Positions 44,949 through 54,883 are shown, numbered from the stretch's first letter. The stretch: DNA of 64,000 nucleotides from Agrypnia vestita (GCA_016648135.1 JADDOH010010260.1:1-64000), one strand, 5' to 3'. Notes: generated from the letters alone by a model not told the origin. Numbers and translations are program-made.

Positions 44949-46157
44949 CTAGTCACGGTCAAGGTCTCGTCGCGAACTTGAAATCGCATACGGGTCTTGC
45001 GGTTTCCAGCTCTGAGTCCGCGATATGAATGACGCACGTCGAATATGTTCCCAGTACACGTGCGCAGGCGAAAATCGCTTATTCAAACTAATCCCGAGCC
45101 TTGTAAATGATTGTATCGATGTTTGATAAAGCAGAACTAATACACCGCTGAATGTAAATTCAACCACAGCCAGGAGGCTCGACCTTGCCAGCCCCGGAGG
45201 GATGCGTTACTTACAGACGTTGAAAGTGTTTAAGCGAAGAACCTCCTGGTTTTGTTAACAAAGCGCCAGGGTGCGATCTACACACGGACCAACCAAACAC
45301 GGCGAAGCCTTTTTGAGAATTATAAGCCTTACGACGAGTGTTTGTTTAGTCCTATTTTTAATCCACAAAATTACCGTGTATTTTACATAATTTTTTTTTC
45401 TTTGTTAAAATTAAAATACGATATTTACTTACTGTATTTAAGTTATTGATATCAAATAATTAAAAACTTTGTATAAACCACTTGGATTAACTTTACGTCT
45501 ACCGGTTTCGACACCACTGAATCCTCATCAGGACAGACTCCAAGCAGTTTAATACAAATTTTTAAATGAATTAAAATTAATAATCACCTCCAACCACAAA
45601 TGTCCCGCCTGGAACACTAAAAACGATTGTTTTGTTCCGCGGCCCCTTGATTAATGCTTATATTTTCTTAATTATTGTAAATAATGTTCATTTTATATAA
45701 TTACCTATAAAAAAAAAATGTTCTATCTAAGTTATTTCCCTAAAAAATTGTAGTCTAGAATATACATTCTGATATAAATGAATAATAAAAACCCACAATT
45801 TCGTAAAAAAACGCCGAAATATGCATTTGCAGTGAATGTCCAGGCCTAAATGCTTTGAACATAAAAGAATTTAATTTTATTTATCATAATACCATAAACA
45901 AATTTCGCAATATCCAGTCACGCCGAAAACCGCGTCGCATGATAGACTGCTTTGACCTAGGAACCCACGCATGTGCGGTGATTTTTTATCTCATATAACT
46001 TATTGATCACGATTATGATATTTAACATTTAAATTTTATATATATTACTGTAAGCTTGTATTGATATGGAGCGGATGTCTTTGAATTTTTAATAATATTT
46101 TTATATGAATGTTGTGAGAACGCAGTTACTGGATTTTGTCCACACAGGGATAATTAT
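44949..46157. other. No recognised gene; one motif copy
   Basis: Minus strand 45,499-45,532 carries CCTGATGAGG ... GTGTCGAAACCGGTAG. 44,949-45,320 is of mixed composition with no recognised domain. The remainder is AT-rich. Confidence 0.4.
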
Positions 46158-46669
46158 AAATTATAGAAGTGTCACAGAGACGAAGTTATTTGCGTGAGAA
46201 CATGAAATATTAATATATGAAGGAAACTGATTAAGAACATAAAATATACAACTTTCAAAATTTTTATGTGTCGATGTTCTTACGGTGGAATTGGTGAGTG
46301 GTGCATTGTGTAAAGTGATAACTTAGCCAGCTCATACAGGTCCTAAGACCTGAGCCACCCTATAAAGAATTCCGTAATTATATATAAATAAATAGATTAC
46401 TTGTCTAAGACCACTAATGAGTTTAAGATGATTACACAACTAGTTTCGACAACTACCGATGTTGTCATCAACGGGTGATGATTTTAAAAATGTTTAAATC
46501 ATCACCCGTTGATGACAACATCGGTAGTTGTCGAAACTAGTTGTGTAATCATCTTAAACTCATTATAATGTCATTCCACAAAGTTAACGCCAATTCAATA
46601 AATAATATAAGAATTCCGTATACCTTTTTCCTCATAAATAGCTTCGTCTTTGTGAGACTACTATAATTT
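46158..46669. mobile_element. Element E relative carrying a nested insertion
   Basis: Ends AAATTATAGAAGTGTCACAG and its inverted counterpart closing at CTACTATAATTT (46,669). It is interrupted at 46,377-46,608 by an insertion flanked by a 12-bp repeat. Without it the element is about 270 bp. Confidence 0.65.
46377..46608. repeat. Inverted dimer of CCTGA-GAAAC motif with 12-bp duplication
   Basis: AAGAATTCCGTA at 46,365-46,376 and 46,609-46,620 flanks a 232-bp insertion. Its core (46,416-46,564) is a near-perfect foldback with arms of about 72 bp and one extra T, each arm carrying GTTGATGACAACATCGGTAG then TTGTCGAAACTAG. The right side continues ATAATGTCATTCCACAAAGT, the block that also follows the motif at 2960, 14,140 and 49,790. 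Confidence 0.85.
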
Positions 46670-46874
46670 ATATTAATTTAAAATATTTATTTGTTTAAAT
46701 ATATTTTCACACATTGTAAGCATCAATTTGAATTAATAAAAAATAAAATAAAAATAAACAAACATAACTCATATTTTATTTTCTACATGTGCATAAGCGT
46801 ATTTTGTAATATATTAATTTTATAATTTTTGTATGTTATGCTTCATTCCTTTTAAGAAAGACAATTGAATTTTA

Positions 46875-46973
46875 TATGTAAGCCGTGCGCACGAGGCACA
46901 TTGTTGTGTTGGTGTTTATCTCCGTAAACACCAACACAACGAAACAATGTGCGTCGTACGCACGGCTTACATA
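46875..46973. repeat. 99-bp imperfect foldback
   Basis: TATGTAAGCCGTGCG and CACATTGTT / GTGTTGGTGTTTA on the left pair with their complements on the right around a TCTCCG loop, with small bulges. Size and shape resemble a microRNA precursor but also a small MITE. No expression evidence is available. Confidence 0.6.
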
Positions 46974-47160
46974 AAATAAACTAATTCGATTGTCTTTCTT
47001 AAATGGCAACACGTCTACTATAATATCACGACAGGACTGTGTATCATTCATTAACGACCTGTTGATTATCTGCATGATAAAAAAATGACTGTGACGACTT
47101 GATAATCTCACAATTCAAATAAAATGATTTAAACGTTGTAAGAAATTGACTACCCGCATA

Positions 47161-48080
47161 TATCTTCTTCTTCAGCCTTCATCTCCCCACTGCTAGACAT
47201 GGCCTCTTCCATACCCTTCCATCTTTCCTTGTTATTTGCAAATTGTAGCCATTTCTTTCCCCCTACAGCGGTTTTGTCGTCAGCCCAACCCTTTTGAAGT
47301 CTTCCGACGCCTCTTTTATTCTCCCAAGGTCTCCACTTCAGAACTCTGGGAGTCCATCTTGAAGCATCCTGCCTTGCAACATGCCCTGCTCATTGCCATT
47401 TAGCTTCGCTATACGATCCATGATATCCACTACTTTAGTTCTGCGTCTAATGTCATCATTTCTTATTCTCTCTTAGGCTTACTTCAAGTATGGATGTCTC
47501 CATGGATCGATGCGTGCATTTGAGCTTTTCTACACTTTTCTTTGTAGGGGCCATTGTCTCCACTCCATACGTCATCGCTGGCAGTATGCACGATTCAAAT
47601 GCTTTTCTTTTTAGGCTAATTGTGATCTCTTTATTCTCGAAGATATATTTGAGTTTGCCAAAAGCAGCCCAGCTCATTCCTATTCGTCTTGGCAATTCTT
47701 CTGTTTGGTTTTCTTTGTTTATTTTTATCTTATGTCCCTGGTACAATATGTTCATCTACTATTTCAATATTATTGTTATTGATTACGATGATTTTATTTT
47801 CTGTATATTCTTCTTAAGACCAACTTTGCTCAAAGCCTCGTGTAGTTCTTTTAACAATACACTTAGTTCTTTGATATTATTACTTACAAGTACTATGTCG
47901 TCAGCAAATCTTAGGTGACTTAAGTATGTGCCATCTATCTATCTATAATTAAGGGTCTTAAATACATCTTCTAAGGATAACGTGAAGAGTTTAGGCGAGA
48001 TTGCATCACCTTGTCGGACACCTTTTTCTATTTTTATTTTCTCAGTTCCAGTGTCGTCGTCAATTTCCATTATTACAACA
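47161..48080 (-). pseudogene. LINE fragment with reverse-transcriptase motifs
   Basis: Minus strand, in order: MEIDDDTGTEKIKIE, KGVRQGDAISPKLFTLSL (RT motif B), LRFADDIVLVSN (catalytic motif C), ELHEALSKVGLKKNI, then stops and NQTEELPRRIGMSWAAFGKL, CILPAMTYGVETMAPTKK, RRRTKVVDIMDRIAKL, WENKRGVGRLQKGWADD and a GAAGAAGAAG tail at 47,161-47,172. FADD rather than YADD, and these motifs, fit RTE-like insect LINEs. It is 5'-truncated with several frameshifts. A second copy of the same family is at 55,481-56,108. Confidence 0.85.
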
Positions 48081-48546
48081 AACCCACATATATACTCCTA
48101 TGTAAATACTTGCTTTAAACAGAAATATAATATAAGAAAAAAAATATTTGTGTATAATATTACGAAACAACATTGTTGACTTTTCGCATCCGCGCAGTCA
48201 GCTCAAACGGAGCTCCATCAATCCACCCCCAATCATTAATTCAATCGATCGCTTCAATTACTTCCAGACTCTATCCGGCCGGTGTCAATATGTGTATCAT
48301 TAATAAAACAAATTAACGCCGAACCCGATAATGAGTGCTACGTACCGAGCTGGGGGAGGGGGAAGGCACTGTTGCCAATATATTGCGTCAATAAATCGCG
48401 TAAATAATTGATATTGCGTCGTGCCTCTCTGGACGAGAGCAGAGGCGCTTGATCGAGGGTCCCGTAGTAGGACGTGGAGAGCGATTAACAAAGTGGCGCT
48501 TACGCTAATACCGTCAACGCAATGTACCTGCCGATCGCTTGCGCAA
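48081..48546. other. No gene; GC-balanced block 48,190-48,540
   Basis: Single-copy looking sequence of mixed composition with repeated ATTAAT/ATCGAT words (48,235-48,260 and 48,385-48,410). It could be a conserved regulatory block; no coding recognised. Confidence 0.35.
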
Positions 48547-49262
48547 TAGTGATGGGTCCGCTCTGTACTCGCTACTACAATGTAGTACTACATTACATTG
48601 AAGTGCACACTTCGCACGTTTTGATGTGTAGTGCACACCACAAACTACAAACACCAAAGTTATTGAAAGTGTAAATTTCAAATAGTGCACTTCATTTCAA
48701 AGCGAACACTACAAAGTACATATACTTCATTCATTTTTTAAGTGAAATTTTTGGGAAGTTGATGTAGATATATGAAGAAATCTCTGGAAACTGTAACAAC
48801 CCCCCCCCCCCATGGTTTGAAAAGTTTTGGGACCTATGAAGAAATTTTTGGGAAGTTGATGTAGTTCAACGAAGAAATCTCTGGAAACTGAAACAACCCA
48901 ACTCAATTTCAAATCAATTACAATTTCAAACCAGCCAGATCAAACAACATGGTTTGATCTGGCTGGTTTGAAATTGAAATTGATTTGAAATCTGGCTGGC
49001 GACCTTTATTAACTCACTAGTACTACTACATTACTTCATTTCATTACACTTCACTTCATTAATACTACAATTACTTCATTTCATTACTTCACTTCATTAA
49101 TACTACAATTACTTCATTCACTTCATTTACTTCACTTCATTTCGTAGTACTACAATTACTTCACTTCAAGTAGTTTTTACTACAATTGTAGTATACACTT
49201 TGTAGTCTTCAAACTGGTGAACGTGTAGTCTTCATTTTGAAATGTAGTTTTTCCCTTCGCTA
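48547..49262. mobile_element. hAT-type MITE (TAGYGAWGGG family), copy 2
   Basis: Ends TAGTGATGGG and TAGCGAAGGG (inverted), flanked by 8-bp TTGCGCAA (48,539-48,546) and TTGTGCAA (49,263-49,270), one mismatch. 716 bp. It carries the family's C run (48,800-48,811). It differs from copy 1 at 10,513-11,101 by a left-end block and a perfect-type hairpin (about 48,905-48,990). Confidence 0.88.
48905..48990. repeat. Hairpin inside hAT-type MITE
   Basis: About 39-bp arms: TTCAAACCAGCCAGATCAAA and its complement across a loop of about five bases, extended outward by AATTTCAAATCAATT / AATTGATTTGAAATT with one mismatch. The copy at 10,513-11,101 lacks it. Confidence 0.8.
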
Positions 49263-49479
49263 TTGTGCAACCATTTGTAATAATGGGAGGCCTCTTCAAT
49301 TCACACCAATTTCAGTCCCGGTCAAGACGCTATTTATTTTTTCTTAATCGACTGTCAGAAAACTTATTAAAAAATGTCATACGAAACAGACAGTAAAAGA
49401 ATGTTGAACGTTAAAAATAATGTTACAAAAAAAATTGCCAAAAAAATATAATTGCTCGTATTCTGTAATGTTTTTTTGT

Positions 49480-50035
49480 AGTTTACCCTGAAGGAACGAC
49501 GGTTCCGAAACCGATTAGTTTTACCAAAAAATATAGTGGTCTAAACCAAGTAAATTATAAATATTAGGTCCACGACATACTAAATATTAAAAATATTAAT
49601 AATATTATATCGGTGAGAACAGCCTTAATAGCAAATGACAACAAAAAGGTTAACAGTACTAAGGTTGTGGTGCATAGTGTTGTGAACATAGTAGTGTAGT
49701 GTTGGTCCTGACGAAGAGACGGGTACGTCTCGAAACCGGTAGACCTAAAATCTGGTAGCGGTTTGTACTAATTTAACTAACACTGTGTTATAATGTCTAG
49801 TTACAAAGTTAATGATTTAAATATTAATAATAGTATATCGGCGAGTACAGCCTTAAAAGCAAATGACTACAAAAAGGTTAACAGTACTATGGTTGTGGTG
49901 TATTTCGTTGTGAACATAGTGTAGTGTTGGCCCTGACGAAAAGACGAATATGTTTCGAAACCGGTAGACCTAAAATCTGGTGGTGGTTTCTACTAATTTA
50001 ACTAACACCCTGTTACAAGTTAATTGGATTTAATT
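49480..50035 (+). repeat. Tandem repeat (about 228 bp) with CCTGA-hairpin motif per unit
   Basis: Two adjacent units start at about 49,595 and 49,822 with AATATTAATAATA, then TATCGG(T/C)GAG(A/T)ACAGCC, AAGGTTAACAGTACTA, GGTTGTGGTG, the motif (49,707-49,742 and 49,932-49,967), CTAAAATCTGGTRGYGGTTT and TTTAACTAACA. A third diverged motif, CCTGAAGGAAC GACG GTTCCGAAACCG, lies just upstream (49,487-49,518). Related to the palindrome spacer and 41,565-41,900. No coding. Confidence 0.85.
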
Positions 50036-50993
50036 TAATTTGCAGCGAGTATTTTTTTATGAAAATGCACATGCTTTTTAAGAAAGTTTTTGTTTGACCC
50101 AATTATTTTAAATATTCGAAGTTACGTTTCTATGAATATGAGTTTTAATCCTTTTCATGGAAGTCAATAGAATAATGATCAGTGTAGATTTTTACAACTC
50201 AATACTTTGAGCATCATTAATTAATATATAATTTTGACTTCATTTTAGTTTTCAAGTATAACTTCTACCGCTCATGAGTACATGAACGAATTTTTTATTT
50301 ATTTTTGCATTTCTTAGCTCTCAGGGTGAGGGACAGAGCATGCGAAAAAAGAAAAACAGTAATCACATTTATTTAAACATGATGATGCTATGCAATTTTT
50401 TGTAGATCCTTTCACTTTTATAGACGAGCAAAAAACTAATAATAATTTACAATTCGGTAACAGTTAGCAAAAAAATAATTTCGAAATGGTGAGACTGCCT
50501 TGTAAAGTAACTGTGGGCAGAGGAAAGCGAATACATTAGTTGTACGAACAATTGGGTTAGCGCGAGGAGGCGTACACGATAGCGTGTAGGACCAGCACTC
50601 CAAGGACGATGGGTCGTGCAAGGCGATACAAATCATTTGCGTTATGTGAGACCTTTAAATGAGAACGTCAAAACATAAATAATCATTCGTCTGTCATGAT
50701 CCCACCACAGTTGGCAAAATAAATCCTTCCGTTGTTACAGCTTTCTCCATACTTTCTCTCGTGTCTTGGCTGAAAAGATATTCTCTAGGCGGGTTGGGTG
50801 CCATAGATACCGAGTTATTCTCGAATATATAGATTCCTTTTCTATCGCTGATTTCGAGGGTTTTGTTTGAATCGTTATTTTTTTTTTTTTAATAAACAGA
50901 CCGTCAATAGTTCGTTAATGACCTTAATAGATGGCCCTAGAGTGACATTAAAGTACAAAGTATGAATATTTTGTGAAAATTTGAATATGACAT
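50036..50993. other. No recognised gene
   Basis: Mixed composition at 50,500-50,640 with an open minus frame 50,436-50,636, domain not recognised. Rest AT-rich. Confidence 0.35.
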
Positions 50994-51130
50994 AGTTACA
51001 CAATACACTTTTTACGATTAATTAATAATGAATTCAACATCATATAGTTACACAATACACTTTTTACGATTAATTAATAATGAATTGAACATCATATAGT
51101 TACACAATACACTTTTTACGGTTAATTAAT
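50991..51130. repeat. 52-bp minisatellite, about 2.7 units
   Basis: AGTTACACAATACACTTTTT recurs at 50,994, 51,046 and 51,098, each followed by ACGATTAATTAATAATGAAT (ACGGTTAATTAATAAT in the last). Units differ by single substitutions, so recent local duplication. Confidence 0.85.
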
Positions 51131-51426
51131 AATTAAAAATGAAAAATAATAAACGATAAAATAAATTGAGAATAATATTCAAATCAACGCAAATCACTGA
51201 ATACAAATTAAAAAAATATTTTGACATTTTTGCCGACGTTTCTATAATGATTTTTAACTATTTTTGATGGCGTTTGACGTGTAGAATTTTCTGGGAGAAA
51301 ATTATTATTTTTTTAGATCACGTTTTTTTTATTTGTTAAAATTAAGTAAAATGGAACGACTTTGCGTGATATTTCGATATCTTTACATTGACCCGAATTC
51401 CCGACCCAAGGCAGATGGTCTAAAGG
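51131..51426. other. AT-rich, no recognised feature
   Basis: Nothing recognised. Confidence 0.4.
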
Positions 51427-51430
51427 TTAA

Positions 51431-52092
51431 GGTACGCCTTAAAAACATAATTTTCAGTACAAAATGGACGTTGTTATGCAGAAATCGACCAACCCAAAAA
51501 ACATGAAATTGGGAAAATGGCTTCAAAAATTTGTATCTGCAAAAAACTAATTTGTCGAAATTAAATTCATTATTGCACATTTTTTGAAAAGGATTCATTT
51601 TAAAGATATTATTTATGGCTTTTTAATGCAATAATAAGAAAAAAACTTATTTATTTAGATAAAAATGTCATATTATGACGCCTATTACAGGTTGGATTCC
51701 TTCTACAAAATGTCTGATTCTTTCTACAAACGTACAGAAAACGTTCAACCCACTTGGATGTTTTTTACAAAATTATCATCGTATAGTAACAGTGGAACTA
51801 AAAAGGTGCATAATCCATCCATACCACATGAATGTTTTCAATTTTTTTTTTTTTTGCCAATGATTTATAAATTTGAAGTCGAAGAAAAAGGACAAAGCAC
51901 TTGGACATTTTATGAGTTAATGTAACAGTGTCGGCCGTGATGTAGGCAAGAAAAATGGATGGTAAATAAATTTTTTTGAATTTACAAAAAACTATAAAAC
52001 TAGAACTTTTAGAACATAAAGATATCGTAGTGAGCTATTCAAAACAGTATATAACTCATTTTTAGCATTTTTTAACACTTTTAAGGAGTACC
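51431..52092. mobile_element. TTAA-flanked MITE (GGTACKCCTTAAAA ends)
   Basis: TTAA at 51,427-51,430 and 52,093-52,096. Inverted ends GGTACGCCTTAAAA and GGTACTCCTTAAAA. 662 bp. It contains a short internal duplication (GGATTCCTTCTACAAAATG / GATTCTTTCTACAAACG). Open frame 51,665-51,925 has no recognised domain and reflects the duplication. A piggyBac-type origin is inferred from TTAA; the ends differ from the other TTAA family here. Confidence 0.75.
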
Positions 52093-52096
52093 TTAA

Positions 52097-52571
52097 TCTA
52101 TATAATAATAATAATATTCTCTGAATTCGGGCCATTGTTTTATGCATTAGTCACGTTTAAGAAAGCCACATATTTTTTGTATGGTAACCAATGACTTAAG
52201 CATTTTAATGACATCAGCGTGCGAAAGACGATTGTTTGTTTACCGACTACTTGAGTCATTCACGTATTATAAATAAAGACACGTTATTCCCACACTAGAC
52301 GGCTTTCGTATGCAAATATTGCATTGAAAGAGGCAACAAATCACATAATCAAGTAATCGCGTAAAAATCAGGCAATTTGAAGTCACGGTGACTAAAATAA
52401 CATACTCATTGTTACAATAGTGTACGATACTCTGTTCCATTTCCACCGGGACTTTTTTTCGGCGTAGTTTCGCACCCGATCACAAAGAAGGTCCGTTCGA
52501 TAACGAATGCAAGTAAGGCAATTACCTTACTTTTGAGTTGCCAAGATTTCACGCTTGTAACGTATCTACAG
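52097..52571. other. No recognised gene
   Basis: AT-rich with a mixed block at 52,430-52,560. Nothing recognised. Confidence 0.35.
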
Positions 52572-52652
52572 TTTATTATATCATTTAAAACCAAATTAAT
52601 TAATCAATTAGAAAGACATACAGAAAAATTTAATCCACGAAAAAATATTTAT

Positions 52653-52726
52653 GGCTACTACCGGGATTCGAACCCGGGTCACCTCCTTTCCGGGGCCGGT
52701 GCTTTGACCACTAAGCTATAGGAGCC
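52653..52726 (-). repeat. tRNA-like sequence, left arm
   Basis: Reads GGCTCCTATAGCTTAGTGG on the minus strand with a consensus A box (TAGCTTAGTGG) and B box (GGTTCGAATCC), a 5-bp T stem (CCGGG/CCCGG) and an acceptor stem with one mismatch. The anticodon arm pairs badly and the base before the putative CGG is C, not the invariant U33, so it is not a functional tRNA by eye. It is 74 nt. Confidence 0.6.
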
Positions 52727-53173
52727 TTGTAGATTTACGTGAATATATCAACCTTATATGTAATTCTCATTTTTATTAATTGATTAATTTTTATTTTTAT
52801 CCATAGAGCAACCCACTTTTTTTTGATACGGTAGTTCAAATTATTTTGTAGTACTACCGCTAAATGGACTCCAGAATTTAAATGAAATGCTAACTACGGA
52901 AGTTGAGAGAAGACCACCATTGTATGATATTACTTCAAAAGAATATAGTGATAGAAACATTCATACGCATTTTATTTAAATATTGTAATTGTACAAAATT
53001 GTAAATACTTACCTCAAGGTTACAGAAATTTTCTCTTCCGGTGATATTGCGTCTCTGAATGGAGTATTTTTATACGTGGTAGAAGATCCAACTAGTTTAA
53101 AAAGTTCATAAAAACATGAAAACATTAAAATGAGAATTACAAATAAGGTTAATATATTCACGGAAATGTACAA

Positions 53174-53243
53174 GGCTCCTATAGCTTAGTGGTCAGAGCA
53201 CCGGCCCCGGAAAGGAATCCGGGTTCGAATCTCGGTAGTAGCC
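53174..53243 (+). repeat. tRNA-like sequence, right arm
   Basis: Same sequence as the left arm but four bases shorter in the variable region (AAAGGAATCCGGG) and with a T-stem mismatch (CTCGG). A box TAGCTTAGTGG and B box GGTTCGAATCT both satisfy the pol III consensus. SINE-like or tRNA-derived. Confidence 0.6.
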
Positions 53244-53386
53244 AAAAATATTTTTGGGTGGATTAGATTTTTCTGTATGTCTTTCTAATTGATTAATTAA
53301 TTTGGTTTTGAAAACTTCACAGAACTTTGTTCTGAAAAATTACATCTTCACAAATATGAATGTGTTCTTGAATTTATTATATCATT

Positions 53387-54223
53387 GACTTGAGTGCTGC
53401 ATCCAGAATGTGGTGACGTGCGCCAGGTACACAATTATTAATCGGAGGTGGAAAGATATGCGGCGCGCAGCACTTCGCAGCAGGCAACAGGTCTCGCTCG
53501 GCCGCACGCCTCCGCACCAAGACTGGTTGATATTTAATTTATTTAGAGAACCAACAGATGCAAATATAAGACAAGAATGCATTGAACTTTTAGGTATTCA
53601 AATATACAGATTGAGAAGGATTAAAAAGTTTCACACTTGGTTATGCTCAGCCCCGTGGCTGAATTATCGTTATACTTTACGATTTTTACCGACCACGATT
53701 GTCATCAGATTTGCCAAAAAATAAATCATGTATATAGGAGTTGCGATTTTTAAAAACATCCTTTTTTATCAAACGTTAGCAAAACAAAAGAATACAAAAG
53801 AAAATTTAAGAAATATTTACAAAATACTTAATACCCATTGACAATAAGAATAAATGAATATGATGAAAACAAGAATAAGTAGTTAGAATAAAATAAAAAA
53901 CTGAAAATTATAATTTTATACAGGGTCAAATTAAACATAATGTGGGTTAGGTCGTTACGTCATACCTGTGCTGGAGGCATCTGAGACGTGGCTCTACCAA
54001 CATTCGCTGAAGATCTCACAGGTTGACCAAATTGCAAATAAACACGTGGCAAGTAAGAAAAGTTGAGATAAGTAATATTAACCGCCATACCTCGAATACA
54101 TTCATCACGATTGCAAATTGACCGCGTGACGTCATAAAATACCAAAATATCGATGACTGTTGACTGTCGCCAAGCTTCGATAACATATGAAAAAAGGGGT
54201 GGTTCTTCCCTTTTAAGTCCTTC
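53387..54223. other. No gene called; two open frames
   Basis: 53,410-53,724 (plus, 104 codons) is open and basic-residue rich (RRWKDMRRAALRSRQQ) but has no domain I recognise. 53,960-54,145 (minus) likewise. Mixed-composition islands in AT-rich sequence. Single-copy in the window. Confidence 0.3.
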
Positions 54224-54227
54224 TTAA

Positions 54228-54883
54228 GAGGGGGGTAAGGTTTTTAACTTTTTTTTTTGCATTTTATTTTTAATTTTTTAAATGAATGTATAATATTGTA
54301 AGAATATTGTGTCAAAATTTCAAGACAATCGGAGCAAAATTGACAAAATTATGAACATTTGAGCGATACTCAGACTGATTTTCTATACCTGCTCGGGCAG
54401 CTAAGAGACGCGCTCACCTGAGGACTACCGGACGTGCTATTTGCATTGGAAGAGTTTTGCGTAGACAAGGACAAACAGATGCTGATGATGAAAGCTCTTT
54501 GCCGTGTGAACATGGCATCGACGATTATGTGTAAGTATAAAATAAGTGTTGAGTTTTATTTTGAATTTTACAGTGTGCAAAACTTTAAATCATTTTCCCC
54601 ACATCTCACGTTTTCAAAGTCGGTGTCCATCATAACTTCAAAACTACTACACCGATCCTTTTGAAATTTTGAATACTATTTCTGTACATAATTTACGAGG
54701 TAACGCTGGAGACTTTTTTTCAAATTTGTTATTAATTTTTATTTTTTAATAACAAATTAGTCGATATTTTTCGCAAAAAATCGCGTTTTTCCCTTCAAAA
54801 TGTTCCAAAAAATTGAAAAATTGATTGAACAAAAAATTCACAAAAACATGCCTTTTTTTGTACGAATTAACCTTACCCCCCCC
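54228..54883. mobile_element. Repeat B, full copy with G-rich inverted ends
   Basis: TTAA (54,224-54,227; 54,884-54,887) with inverted ends GAGGGGGGTAAGGTT and GGGGGGGTAAGGTTAATTC. 656 bp. Shares the interior with the copy nested in mariner (17,545-18,418), including a 70-codon frame (ALEEFCVDKDKQMLMMKAL) whose family I do not recognise, which is open in both copies but ends in AT-rich sequence. Confidence 0.72.

Larger units (their letters stand above)
52586..53372. mobile_element. Foldback element with a tRNA-like sequence in each arm
   Basis: TTTATTATATCATT at 52,572-52,585 and 53,373-53,386 is a 14-bp flanking direct repeat. Inside, 52,588-52,790 and 53,118-53,318 are inverted copies of each other, about 200 bp and about 90 percent identical by eye. 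Each holds a tRNA-like sequence (52,653-52,726 minus; 53,174-53,243 plus) facing outward. The middle (52,791-53,117) is unique. No protein coding. Confidence 0.8.

Noticed and set aside
52653..53243. Two functional tRNA genes.
   Set aside because: Pol III boxes are good, but the anticodon stem pairs poorly, U33 is missing and both lie in a mobile inverted repeat.
53410..53724. 104-codon frame as a host gene.
   Set aside because: No recognisable domain, no intron or promoter context, and many equal-length chance frames in the window.
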